DNA from: Suilimivivens sp963618065
GTDB lineage: Bacteria > Bacillota > Clostridia > Lachnospirales > Lachnospiraceae
Length of the DNA: 15,594 nt
Direction of reading: 5' to 3'
NCBI GenBank assembly: GCA_963618065.1
Contig: CAVERH010000062.1
Coordinates: forward strand, 1-15,594
Under the pieces are notes generated by a model. That model was not told the origin of the DNA. It saw only the letters and a program-made list of their open reading frames with translations, and searched no databases. Below are positions 5,401-12,420 of this stretch, in pieces. The position numbers and the translations under genes were made by a program. The first letter of the stretch is position 1; the number at the start of each line of letters is the position of its first letter.

Positions 5401-6662
5401 TGGCATCCAATCAGAAAACAATCTTTGTCTACGATGATTTCAGTTCTGAAAATTCACTCCTGATGGGAATGCTTTATGTAAATGTCATCAAAGGAGGAGA
5501 GTCCTATTCCTTTGAGTATGATAAAGATTGGTTGATGAAAACAGGGCTTAAGTTTACGCTAGATCCGGAACTTATGCCATATTCTGGCAGGCAGTATCCG
5601 TCTGGAAAAAATATCTTTGGCCTGTTTGCAGATGCGTCTCCTGATCGGTGGGGACGAGTCCTTATGAATAAACGTGAAAGAATTCTGGCTGGAAAGGAAG
5701 GGCGTAAGCCGTCAAAACTTTATGACAGCGATTATATGCTTGGGGTATATGATGAGACCCGAATGGGTGGCATTCGATTTAAAATAGTTCCTGATGGCCC
5801 ATTTCTTTCTGATGACAAAGAAACGGCTGCTCCTCCGTGGGCGACACTTCGCACACTAGAGGAAGCTTCCAGAAATTTTGAAAATGATGAAAGTGGTTTG
5901 GCTGAAAAATGGCTGAATCAACTAATTAAGCCCGGCTCTTCTCTCGGTGGTGCAAGGCCTAAGGCAACGGTAGTAGATACAAAGGGCCAGCTTTGGATCG
6001 CAAAATTCCCGTCTAAGAATGATGAAAATAATACTGGGGCATGGGAAATGGTGGCTCATGATTTGGCGGATCTCTGTGGATTAGATGTTCCGGATGCGAA
6101 GTTAGAGACGTTTTCAAACCTCGGTAGCACATATCTGATTAAGCGTTTTGATCGCATTTTGAAGAAACGAGTGCATTTCGCTTCTGCTATGACTCTTCTT
6201 GGTAAAACTGATGGAGCATCTGCTGCAGACGGAACAAGCTATTTGGATATAGCAGCCTTCATTAGGTCCTATGGTGCACAGCCAAAGCAGGATTTGATTG
6301 AACTCTGGAAACGAATTGTTTTTAATATGGCTGTTACCAATACGGATGACCACCTGCGGAATCATGCTTTCATTCTTGCAGAAAATGGATGGGTGCTTTC
6401 GCCTCTTTATGATGTAAATCCGGTTCCATACGGCGATGAACTATCGCTTAATGTTGATGAAGAGGATAATAGTATCAGCATTGATCTTGCAGTCGCAGTT
6501 GCTATCAAATTTGGAATTTCTGAGACGGATGCCAAAAGCTACGCAAAAGATATTCTGACAACTGTAAGAGAAAACTGGGAGAAGATTGCAACAGGTTATG
6601 GACTGAACCGCCGGCAGATAGAAGAAATGCGTCCTGCATTTAGTGTATGCAATGAACGGTAA
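5400..6662 (+). CDS. hipA: HipA-family serine/threonine kinase toxin
   Basis: A 420-residue single-chain HipA-type kinase. The N-terminal subdomain (about 10-130) has the family blocks PSGKNIFGLFADASPDRWGR and DYMLGVYDETRMGGIRF. The glycine-rich loop PGSSLGGARPK (178-188) corresponds to the loop that carries the autophosphorylated serine in E. coli HipA. Then come the nucleotide-binding WIAKFPSK (Lys202), the catalytic loop NTDDHLRN (314-321, Asp316) and metal-binding YDVNP (Asp338). No key residue is missing. E. coli HipA phosphorylates glutamyl-tRNA synthetase and causes growth arrest and tolerance; the target here is unknown, and HipA-fold kinases vary. The gene overlaps its antitoxin by one base and ends before a terminator at 6709. 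On a mobile element it would work as an addiction module. Confidence 0.9.
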   Translation: MASNQKTIFVYDDFSSENSLLMGMLYVNVIKGGESYSFEYDKDWLMKTGLKFTLDPELMPYSGRQYPSGKNIFGLFADASPDRWGRVLMNKRERILAGKEGRKPSKLYDSDYMLGVYDETRMGGIRFKIVPDGPFLSDDKETAAPPWATLRTLEEASRNFENDESGLAEKWLNQLIKPGSSLGGARPKATVVDTKGQLWIAKFPSKNDENNTGAWEMVAHDLADLCGLDVPDAKLETFSNLGSTYLIKRFDRILKKRVHFASAMTLLGKTDGASAADGTSYLDIAAFIRSYGAQPKQDLIELWKRIVFNMAVTNTDDHLRNHAFILAENGWVLSPLYDVNPVPYGDELSLNVDEEDNSISIDLAVAVAIKFGISETDAKSYAKDILTTVRENWEKIATGYGLNRRQIEEMRPAFSVCNER

Positions 6663-6708
6663 ACGCTTACTACTTTAGTTGCCATGCATTCGAAGGGAGC
6701 TGCCAGTG

Positions 6709-6731
6709 AAGAGGGCTTTGAGCCCTCTTTT
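6709..6731 (+). terminator. Rho-independent terminator, copy 2, after hipA
   Basis: AAGAGGGC (6709-6716) pairs with GCCCTCTT (6722-6729), loop tttga, then a short T-run. It ends the toxin-antitoxin transcript and repeats the hairpin at 4891. Confidence 0.75.
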
Positions 6732-6876
6732 GCTATATATGGATATTGTTTCTTGTGGAAATTGAACTATGAGTTAAATGACATTTGCATTGCCGGATGT
6801 TAAGGTATTTGCATAAAGCGAAACAGCCGCAGGAAGTTACATGTGACTGGGAAGTGTTTGACGGAGGTAGATAAAA

Positions 6877-7392
6877 ATGGCAAAGATGACATCGGCATAT
6901 GCAAATAAAGTGTTAAGAAAGCTCCAGGAGGATAAAGAATTCTGGCTTAACAAGGAACGTGAGGGTTACCTCTATGTAGCAGCTCTTGATGAGGAACCAG
7001 TCATCCCGGATTATGACTACAAGGCAGTGGCAGCAAATATTACGGAGATTGATGAAAAAATTGTTCGCATCAAGCATGCAATTAATATTGTAAATGCTAC
7101 AAATGAAATTCCTTTGGGTGACAGGAAAATGAGCATTGATGCAATCCTTGTTCGCATGGCTCAGCTTAATAAGCGTAAGAATATACTTGATAGAATGCGT
7201 AAGCAGCAACCGAAAACAAGAATTAATTCAGGCATGTATACTGCTCGGAAAACAGCCCCGGAATATCAATACATCAATTATGATTTGGATCTTATCAAGA
7301 GAGAGTATGAGGCTCTTGACTCAGAGATTGCAGAAATGCAGATCGCCCTTGATAAGTTCAATCAGACTTTTGAGTTTGATGTAGAGGTATAA
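6877..7392 (+). CDS. Conserved coiled-coil protein of unknown function, 171 aa
   Basis: Soluble, helix-rich protein. Residues about 8-30 and 48-70 are charged helices, the centre reads IKHAINIVNATNEIPLGDRK and then MSIDAILVRMAQLNKRKNIL, and the last 40 residues form another helix pair. The block of HAIN.xN..., a predicted loop, M.IDx.L and NK.K.L.RM recurs in uncharacterised clostridial proteins; I cannot name a domain with confidence (DIP1984-like is a possibility). GGAGG at 6863-6867 is 9 bases from ATG 6877. It stands alone between a terminator upstream and a non-coding stretch downstream. A 7-bp hairpin (7391-7397 with 7402-7408) overlaps its stop codon. Confidence 0.75.
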   Translation: MAKMTSAYANKVLRKLQEDKEFWLNKEREGYLYVAALDEEPVIPDYDYKAVAANITEIDEKIVRIKHAINIVNATNEIPLGDRKMSIDAILVRMAQLNKRKNILDRMRKQQPKTRINSGMYTARKTAPEYQYINYDLDLIKREYEALDSEIAEMQIALDKFNQTFEFDVEV

Positions 7393-7714
7393 GCTGCGAT
7401 TGCAGCTTTCCGTGCAGACTTTTAAGCAAATATGAAATGAAAATCAGAATCCAGGTTTACAGTAAATGTTCAAGGTAATGGTTACAGTTTTATTTGTTAT
7501 TGCTTATTGAGTTGCGTTCAGTGTTACGGGTAATCAGAGTGTTTATAATAACAGCGGTTAATGGGTAAAATGTCTGCAAAAAACTTAATAGTTGGTTCAC
7601 ACATGCGTGGGCTAGGGGAGCATGGAAGTTCGGTTTCAAATGCTCCTTTTTTGTGAGCAATAGGGAAGTTGGTGAATATCGCAATAATTTATGTTGAAGC
7701 AAAGGAGCTGAAAA
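7393..7714 (+). other. 322-base intergenic region, possible small RNA
   Basis: No convincing gene. It begins with a small hairpin after the previous stop. A TATAAT at 7544-7549, in the 12-base word TGTTTATAATAA that also occurs in the hipBA promoter (5043), has no good -35. From there to the terminator at 7617-7652 would be a transcript of about 95 bases. A 31-codon ORF (7561-7656) runs through it but has no ribosome site. Confidence 0.35.
7617..7652 (+). terminator. Rho-independent terminator with T6 tract
   Basis: GGAGCAT (7617-7623) pairs with ATGCTCC (7640-7646) and six T follow at once. The 16-base loop can pair further (GAA with TTC). It isolates the next two-gene operon from upstream transcription. 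Confidence 0.75.
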
Positions 7715-8005
7715 ATGTCTGTTCTAATGAGCAAGGATAAAAAAGAAATCATTGTTACCTGTAAATGCGGATGTATGAGTTCTTATCATATTTTAATTGA
7801 TGATGAAGACAGGGATTTCGACCAGTATGCATTTTTGTGTTTTATGAAATCAAATTTTGATACAGAAATAGGACCTTGGGCGGCATTTAAAACAAAACTT
7901 AGAAAAATATGGTGCATAATCAGAAACAAGGATTATTGCTATTCAGATACCATTATGAGCATTGAAGATTTTGAAGAATTCAAGCGATATATAAATCAAT
8001 TTTAA
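7715..8005 (+). CDS. Small Cys-containing protein of unknown function, 96 aa
   Basis: Begins with a beta-rich segment holding CKCGC (about residues 17-21) followed by SYHILIDDEDRDFDQYAFLC and a basic helix around FKTKLRKIWCIIR; the end is acidic (MSIEDFEEFKRYI). The CxCxC cluster might bind zinc, but only one cluster is present and no second ligand pair is obvious. AAAGGAG at 7701-7707 gives good spacing to ATG 7715. It forms an operon with the next gene, 17 bases away. Such proteins occur in clostridial mobile elements, but I do not recognise a named family. Confidence 0.65.
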   Translation: MSVLMSKDKKEIIVTCKCGCMSSYHILIDDEDRDFDQYAFLCFMKSNFDTEIGPWAAFKTKLRKIWCIIRNKDYCYSDTIMSIEDFEEFKRYINQF

Positions 8006-8022
8006 AAGGGAGAGGACAAGTC

Positions 8023-8802
8023 ATGATCGTACAGGAATTAATGAATGAGGTGGATTCCAATAGAGTTGCGGATGCCTACATTCTGTTTGATTATCATTTT
8101 AGTAAAGATAATTTTGAACAAAGCCTCGTTGAAAAATATCAGCATGTCGAAAAGGTCAGGCATGTGATTTCGGAGAATATAAGAGAATTTAAGGCATGTG
8201 AAATTGATTCGTCTAAAGGCGCATATACATTATTTGTCATGGAAACACCGGTAGACAGTTATGGAGATTCATGGAAGAAAGATCTGGATGGATTTTTAAT
8301 ACATGATAAAGAAATTTTATCAGTTTTGGACAAGGATTTTCGCCTCTTTAACGATGATGGCGAGGTTTTGATTAATCATTATGGATTAGATATGGAATAC
8401 ATGGATGTTATGGCCGGTTATAAAGTGGCGGATTCATCGATAGAACTGCTTGGAAAAGAAATTTGTGCAGCCTACATTTTATCTTCTATGTTTTTCTTTG
8501 GATTTATGAGAGAGGAACGGGAGAAAAATTTGGCGAAATTTTTTGAGGACTTAGAGGAGTCTGTAAAACAAATTGAACGCGGCGAGGTGGTTTCGCATGA
8601 ATTAATTTTTGAAGAGTTTGAAGAAGAACTGGAAAAGAAAATGTCGGAGGAAGAAAGAGCTTATCAAAAAGCCAAAAAGGATTTTGAAAAAGCTGTGGAG
8701 GAGATAGAAAATAAGCATAGACACGAAGTCTTTGCGGAAAGAGAGCTACTGTATATTGATATAATTCGTAAAGAGTACGGACAGAGGGGACATCTAAAAT
8801 AA
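8023..8802 (+). CDS. Uncharacterised protein with C-terminal coiled coil, 259 aa
   Basis: The N-terminal two thirds (1-170) look like a compact alpha/beta domain beginning MIVQELMNEVDSNRVADAYI; relatives in Lachnospiraceae elements are, I believe, grouped as DUF6557, but this is from memory. It includes a hydrophobic stretch AAYILSSMFFFGFM (about 149-162), too short for a confident membrane span. Residues about 165-245 are a long charged coiled coil (EEFEEELEKKMSEEERAYQK and onward). AAAGGGAGAGGA upstream of ATG 8023 is a strong ribosome site. It is the last gene before a junction with reverse-strand genes. No enzymatic motif is visible. Confidence 0.7.
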   Translation: MIVQELMNEVDSNRVADAYILFDYHFSKDNFEQSLVEKYQHVEKVRHVISENIREFKACEIDSSKGAYTLFVMETPVDSYGDSWKKDLDGFLIHDKEILSVLDKDFRLFNDDGEVLINHYGLDMEYMDVMAGYKVADSSIELLGKEICAAYILSSMFFFGFMREEREKNLAKFFEDLEESVKQIERGEVVSHELIFEEFEEELEKKMSEEERAYQKAKKDFEKAVEEIENKHRHEVFAERELLYIDIIRKEYGQRGHLK

Positions 8803-8835
8803 AAACATTTTTAATGGTGGTTCTGAATTCAACAA

Positions 8836-8870
8836 AATAAAGAAAACGGATCTTAGGTGTTGGACCTTAG
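8836..8870 (-). terminator. Weak reverse-strand terminator for the acetyltransferase
   Basis: On the minus strand CTAAGGT and ACCTAAG pair with one mismatch around CCAAC, followed by a T-rich run (gttttctttatttt). The stem overlaps the stop codon. Confidence 0.4.
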
Positions 8871-9415
8871 GAGAATTTCTCTGGGTCCAGCATCTTTATT
8901 ATTTTGGCAGGATTTCCTACCACTACAGCGTAATCAGGTACATCCTTGATCACTACAGAAGCAGCTCCAACAATGGCATGTTTCCCGATACATATGCCTG
9001 GCAGGATGGAAGCACCGGCTCCGATCCAGGCCCCTTTTTTGATCAGAATCGGTTTGCAGGTAAGTACCTGGCGGTCATAGACGTCATGATTATTGGAAAG
9101 CAGCTGAACATTGGCCGCAATCTGCACGTCATCTTCGATGGTAATTCCGCCTCTGGCCATGGCAAGAAGATTGGAATTGATAAAGACACGTTTGCCAATC
9201 TTTATGCTGCTGACACAGGAGCCACTGATGGGAGCAGCCACATAGCTGCCCTGGCCCAGATTATCTCCAAACAAATCATTTAATAGTTCGTTATACTCAT
9301 CCGTGAAGGGCAGGGTATGATTCAGTTTGAACATTACCTGGTTAGCCCGCATCATTTCCTTGGATCCTTCCGGATTGGGAATCCGCATATCTACTCGGAT
9401 TTCTTCACATTCCAT
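8867..9415 (-). CDS. Sugar O-acetyltransferase (maltose/galactoside type)
   Basis: Left-handed beta-helix acetyltransferase of the maltose/galactoside acetyltransferase group, transferring acetyl from acetyl-CoA to a sugar hydroxyl in the cytoplasm. Residues about 10-60 form the N-terminal helical (Mac) segment MMRANQVMFKLNHTLPFTDE; hexapeptide repeats follow (SSIKIGKRVFINSN, GGITIEDDVQIAANV, KKGAWIGAGASILPG, ICIGKHAIVGAASVV). LLSNNHDVYD carries the likely catalytic His110, and VVVGNPAKIIK ends the fold. At 182 residues it is full length. It is on the opposite strand to all other genes and sits 17 bases after a flavodoxin-like stop codon, so it was once the second gene of an operon whose front is missing. 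It may now lack a promoter. Confidence 0.92.
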   Translation of the reverse strand: MECEEIRVDMRIPNPEGSKEMMRANQVMFKLNHTLPFTDEYNELLNDLFGDNLGQGSYVAAPISGSCVSSIKIGKRVFINSNLLAMARGGITIEDDVQIAANVQLLSNNHDVYDRQVLTCKPILIKKGAWIGAGASILPGICIGKHAIVGAASVVIKDVPDYAVVVGNPAKIIKMLDPEKFS

Positions 9416-9432
9416 TTAATAACACATCCTTC

Positions 9433-9513
9433 TTATACCCATTTTTCAAGGGCTGTCTTAGCGGAATCAACGTTGCTTCCGTGAATGGCAAGTCCTTTTT
9501 CTACGATTGCATA
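9433..9513 (-). pseudogene. C-terminal remnant of a flavodoxin-like protein
   Basis: Read on the minus strand, the last about 26 codons give AIVEKGLAIHGSNVDSAKTA then LEKWV and a stop. This resembles the C-terminus of flavodoxin or FMN-reductase type proteins. Upstream on that strand, beyond about 9513, the sequence is instead the sense strand of the ICE gene. So only a stub remains. The family call rests on a short match. Confidence 0.5.
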
Positions 9514-10874
9514 CCGTATGCCAACATTATGGCATTGATACATCTGACTACAGCTTTTCCTATATTGCAGGCTGGTCTCATGGCAAGGAAACACCAGAAC
9601 TCAAGGCCTCCCTTAATACCATTCGCAAGGCGGCTTCGGAAATGATCAATGAGATCGACGAGCATATGCAGGAACTGGTAGCGGAGAAAGAGGCACTGCA
9701 GGAAAATGCCAATGCTATTGATAAAAAGCAAAAAGAAGGTGACGTGAAATCATATCATGAGAACGAGGCGGAAAAGACAGAAGCTGCCTTTCAGCTTGGC
9801 GACAAATACCTGGAAATCCATGAAGCATCTGACGGCAGTTGGGATTTTACCTTCTATGGTTCGAATTTCGGAGAAATGGATGGCGGTCAAATCGGAGAGA
9901 CTGGTTCTTTTAACCTGAAACAGGCTGCAGAGGAAGTATGCAGATTTTATAACATCAACCCGGACAAGCTTTCGGAAATCGACAGGGATATGCTGGCAAG
10001 CCTGACGGAAATGTATGATCCGACAAAATCCGACGCCCATATGAGTTTTATGGGAGAGATTGTAAAGCAGGGCTTTGATCCCCGTGCTTACTGGGTAAAT
10101 GGCGAGGCCATGAATCTGACAGCCTTAAATCTCACCCAGGAAATGGTGGACGATATCAAATACAAGGTGAAGATTGATGCTATCCCGAAAATGCTCTTTA
10201 CCAGCGAGCAGTGGCATGAGATTGAAAAAGGCATCAAGGATCATTTTGACGTAACAGTCTATGCGGATCCGGCATTTTCCGTAGAGCAGATGCAGGCAAT
10301 CCGCTCCGGACTGAATACGGAGTATCACGGTTACAATACCCACGAAGACATCCTTAGCATTGCAGATCCATCAAAATCCCCTGATCAGATGAAGCAGGAA
10401 CTAAAAGAACTCTGGAAGCAGCATAAGGAGGAGAAAAAGCAGATGGAGACAGGTCAGCCTGCCCCTACAGAAAATGGCACCTATCGCTATTATTCGACAC
10501 AGCGTCCGCTAAGCCCCGGTGCCTATCCAAAGCCAGCTGAAAATCAGGTGACAGAGATTCAAAACTTCGATAATCGTCAGTCGGTGGAAGAAGGGAAAAT
10601 GCAGGCCTGGGGTTATGTGGAATATACTAAGCCCCTCACGGCAAAAGAGATGCAGGCTTATGAGCTTAAGTGTGTGCCTGGGTTAGAAAGCAAGGCTGTG
10701 CAGCACATTACAGAATCCAATCTACCACGAAAATCAGGAACCAAAGCTCCAGAAAAACGCCCTAAAGCAAGAAAGTCTGTATTGGCGGACCTTCGCAGCA
10801 AACAGGCGCAGATTTCAGGAGCTACAGCTCTGGAAAAGCCACAAAACAAGCATAAATCAAAGGAGATGGAATAG
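9507..10874 (+). CDS. 5'-truncated ICE polyvalent/anti-restriction-type protein
   Basis: The 455-codon frame has only a TTG (9507) as possible start and no ribosome site. Its first residues, VCQHYGIDTSDYSFSYIAGW through SHGKETPELKASLNTIRKAA, match the end of the metallopeptidase-like domain of ArdC-related ICE proteins, so the N-terminal domain with the catalytic site is missing. Next come a segment around WDFTFYGSNFGEMDGG (112-127), degenerate repeats of the FTSEQWHEIEKGIKD / FSVEQMQAIRSGLN type with YADP (231-275), and a block YRYYSTQRPLSPGAYPKP to AWGYVEYTKPL (about 326-380) typical of large polyvalent proteins. The tail is basic. The gene directly abuts the TTRAP gene. It is probably a pseudogene, or silent, because the preceding DNA is a reverse-strand island with no forward promoter that I can see. 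Confidence 0.7.
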   Translation: MHTVCQHYGIDTSDYSFSYIAGWSHGKETPELKASLNTIRKAASEMINEIDEHMQELVAEKEALQENANAIDKKQKEGDVKSYHENEAEKTEAAFQLGDKYLEIHEASDGSWDFTFYGSNFGEMDGGQIGETGSFNLKQAAEEVCRFYNINPDKLSEIDRDMLASLTEMYDPTKSDAHMSFMGEIVKQGFDPRAYWVNGEAMNLTALNLTQEMVDDIKYKVKIDAIPKMLFTSEQWHEIEKGIKDHFDVTVYADPAFSVEQMQAIRSGLNTEYHGYNTHEDILSIADPSKSPDQMKQELKELWKQHKEEKKQMETGQPAPTENGTYRYYSTQRPLSPGAYPKPAENQVTEIQNFDNRQSVEEGKMQAWGYVEYTKPLTAKEMQAYELKCVPGLESKAVQHITESNLPRKSGTKAPEKRPKARKSVLADLRSKQAQISGATALEKPQNKHKSKEME

Positions 10875-11102
10875 ATGAGAAGGACAATATTAAACGCAGA
10901 AGAAATTATTTTACTGGGAATCTTTGATACCTCAACCAAAGAAAATGCAATCCGCGACATTCTGGCTATGATCCCCACCATACAGATTGAAACCATGAAA
11001 GATCAGATGATGGGACTTGCCATGAAGCTGGATTGCATGAAAGACAGTGAATTTGCAGAAATAGATTTCGACGTGTATAAGGAGGAACTTGCGAATGAGT
11101 AA
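10875..11102 (+). CDS. TTRAP-type transposon-transfer assisting protein
   Basis: A 75-residue acidic helical protein: MRRTILNAEEIILLGIFDTS, a helix with AIRDILAMIP, then MKDQMMGLAMKLDCMKDSEF and a final acidic helix. The pattern EE..L..IFDTS...A...I...P....EM...M..L..KL..M.D.EF matches the short transposon-transfer assisting family found beside relaxase and YodL genes of clostridial conjugative transposons. Its molecular role is unknown. AAAGGAG at 10858-10864 lies inside the preceding gene, whose stop is adjacent to ATG 10875. It overlaps the next gene by 8 bases. Confidence 0.75.
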   Translation: MRRTILNAEEIILLGIFDTSTKENAIRDILAMIPTIQIETMKDQMMGLAMKLDCMKDSEFAEIDFDVYKEELANE

Positions 11103-12135
11103 TTATGATAGTAGCACGGATAATAGACAGAGAAATATGAATCGTGGTATTCGCTTTATCAACAGCCAGTATGATGAACTCTTTCGCATTCACGATGGTG
11201 GCCAGATTCATGTAGAAAAGCCGGAGGGTGGCAGCTTTGATGCCACCTGTGAGTATATTGACGACTATCATACCAGAGTAAATGGACGAGTCTTTCATAT
11301 CTGCGAATTTGCAGAATTGATGGAGAGAAACAACTGGACTTATGAGCCAGTCATCCTGGCAAATGAGATTTCGGGAGACGACAGGGAGCGTATCATCGAA
11401 GCTATGGAAACAGTCGGATATTATTACGATAAATATTCCAGCAGTTCAGACAGTATTCGTTTTACAACAGATCTTGGTACAGCGACATATTTCGACAGCT
11501 GGGCAGAGACAAAGGATTGGATCTCGAATGTGGTGATTGATGATCCGTCCTTGGCGGAGAAGGTTCGTTACATCCTGAATCCGTCCCAGTGTAAGAAGGA
11601 TCATGGCAGCTATGAAATCTACCAGCTGAAAGATATACCGGAAAACAGAGATATACATTTCGAGCGATTCTCTTACCTAGAGAAAAGAGGCATTGCCGTA
11701 TCGGCTAAGAATTACAATGCAGTCTACAGTGGCAAGCTTTCAGCCGGTGAAACCCTGGACAGCATTTATGAACGCTTTAACCTGCATCACCCGGATGACT
11801 TCCGAGGCCATTCTTTAAGCGTCAGGGATGTGGTGGTTATCCACAAGAATGACAAGGACATTCCCTTTTATGTGGATGCTTTTGGCTTTCGTCAGGTGCC
11901 GGAATTTTTTTCAGAGAATCCTCTAAAAACAGTAGAAGAACTTATGGAAGATGACTATGGTATGATTGATGGCATTTTGAATAATGGTGATCGTCGCAAA
12001 GATGAGGAAGAGAAGAAGCCTTCTGTCATGGAGAAAATCCAGGAGAAGAAAAAAGAAGTAGCAGAGGCAGAAGCCAGCAGACCTAAGCCGCTTGGGCGAG
12101 AGAAAAATGCAGATCGAGAGATGGATTTGAACTAA
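11095..12135 (+). CDS. YodL and DUF4316 domain ICE protein
   Basis: A 346-residue cytoplasmic protein of conjugative transposons. Residues about 28-88 form a small polyvalent-type domain (FRIHDGGQIHVEKPEGGSFD, then CEYIDD and FHICEFAELMERN). Residues 90-165 are a second domain of unknown role. About 172-275 is the YodL domain (YEIYQLKDIPENRDIHFERF, GIAVSAKNYNAVYSG, FRGHSLSVRDVVVI, YVDAFGFRQVPEFF). The charged C-terminus (MEKIQEKKKEVAEAEASRPK) fits DUF4316. AAGGAGG at 11080-11086 is 8 bases from ATG 11095; the TTG 11089 alternative is poorer. Such proteins accompany anti-restriction and relaxase genes, but no activity is established. A strong terminator follows. Confidence 0.85.
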   Translation: MSNYDSSTDNRQRNMNRGIRFINSQYDELFRIHDGGQIHVEKPEGGSFDATCEYIDDYHTRVNGRVFHICEFAELMERNNWTYEPVILANEISGDDRERIIEAMETVGYYYDKYSSSSDSIRFTTDLGTATYFDSWAETKDWISNVVIDDPSLAEKVRYILNPSQCKKDHGSYEIYQLKDIPENRDIHFERFSYLEKRGIAVSAKNYNAVYSGKLSAGETLDSIYERFNLHHPDDFRGHSLSVRDVVVIHKNDKDIPFYVDAFGFRQVPEFFSENPLKTVEELMEDDYGMIDGILNNGDRRKDEEEKKPSVMEKIQEKKKEVAEAEASRPKPLGREKNADREMDLN

Positions 12136-12175
12136 GATCAGGCACTACTTTCGCTTTCGATTGGCTATGAAATTT

Positions 12176-12231
12176 CCCAGTCTGAAATATCAAAATCACA
12201 ACGGTTTCGATGTTTCGGGCTGGGCTTTTTT
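12176..12231 (+). terminator. Strong rho-independent terminator, 16-bp stem
   Basis: The arm 12176-12191 pairs throughout with 12209-12224 (13 Watson-Crick and 3 G-U pairs), with a 17-base loop, then C and six T (12226-12231). It closes the ICE operon and separates it from the accessory operon. Confidence 0.9.
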
Positions 12232-12300
12232 CGTTGTTATATAAATGCTCTTAATGATCAAAAATTTTCATAATTCGATAGGCTATAACATGTCAGGATA

Positions 12301-12309
12301 TGGTATGAT
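12301..12309 (+). promoter_or_regulatory. Extended -10 promoter of accessory operon
   Basis: TGGTATGAT is a TGnTATAAT-type extended -10 with one mismatch. No good -35 lies 17 bases upstream (ggctat), as is common for extended -10 promoters. Predicted start is near 12316. Confidence 0.5.
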
Positions 12310-12314
12310 ACAGG

Positions 12315-12332
12315 TGTTAGATAAGGCTAACA
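12315..12332. promoter_or_regulatory. Dyad operator at the predicted transcription start
   Basis: TGTTAG-ATAAGG-CTAACA is a perfect 6-bp dyad with a 6-base centre, starting about 6 bases after the -10. Its TTAG...CTAA arms with an AAGG centre resemble metal-dependent DtxR/IdeR-family boxes (TTAGG..AG.CTAA). A TetR-type operator is also possible. Confidence 0.5.
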
Positions 12333-12350
12333 AAAAACGATGAAAGAGGA

Positions 12351-12410
12351 ATGTTGATCGGTTTGCCGTGCTGCCTGATTGCAGGTCTGGTGGCAATGAT
12401 ATTGGGCTAG
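12351..12410 (+). CDS. Tiny hydrophobic ORF, 19 aa, leader or remnant
   Basis: Reads MLIGLPCCLIAGLVAMILG and a TAG. AAAGAGGA lies directly upstream of the ATG, rather close. It is the first frame on the predicted transcript, and its stop touches the AGGTGAT ribosome site of the next gene. It could be a one-helix membrane peptide, a translational leader coupling the reductase, or the start of a truncated membrane protein. Codon content alone cannot decide. Confidence 0.35.
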   Translation: MLIGLPCCLIAGLVAMILG

Positions 12411-12420
12411 AGGTGATGAT

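Noticed and set aside
6794..6876. Short frame reading MLRYLHKAKQPQEVTCDWEV before the 171-aa gene
   Set aside because: Only about 25 codons, no ribosome site and no recognised family; it may be debris but cannot be supported.
7561..7656. 31-codon ORF in the 7.4-7.7 kb gap
   Set aside because: No ribosome site; its end overlaps the terminator hairpin and T-run, so the RNA structure explains the sequence better.
8978..9283. 101-codon plus-strand ORF opposite the acetyltransferase
   Set aside because: A shadow of the hexapeptide repeats; the minus-strand frame encodes a complete, recognisable enzyme.
9501..10343. Minus-strand ORFs opposite the polyvalent ICE gene
   Set aside because: No start signals or domains; the plus frame has recognisable ICE protein segments throughout.
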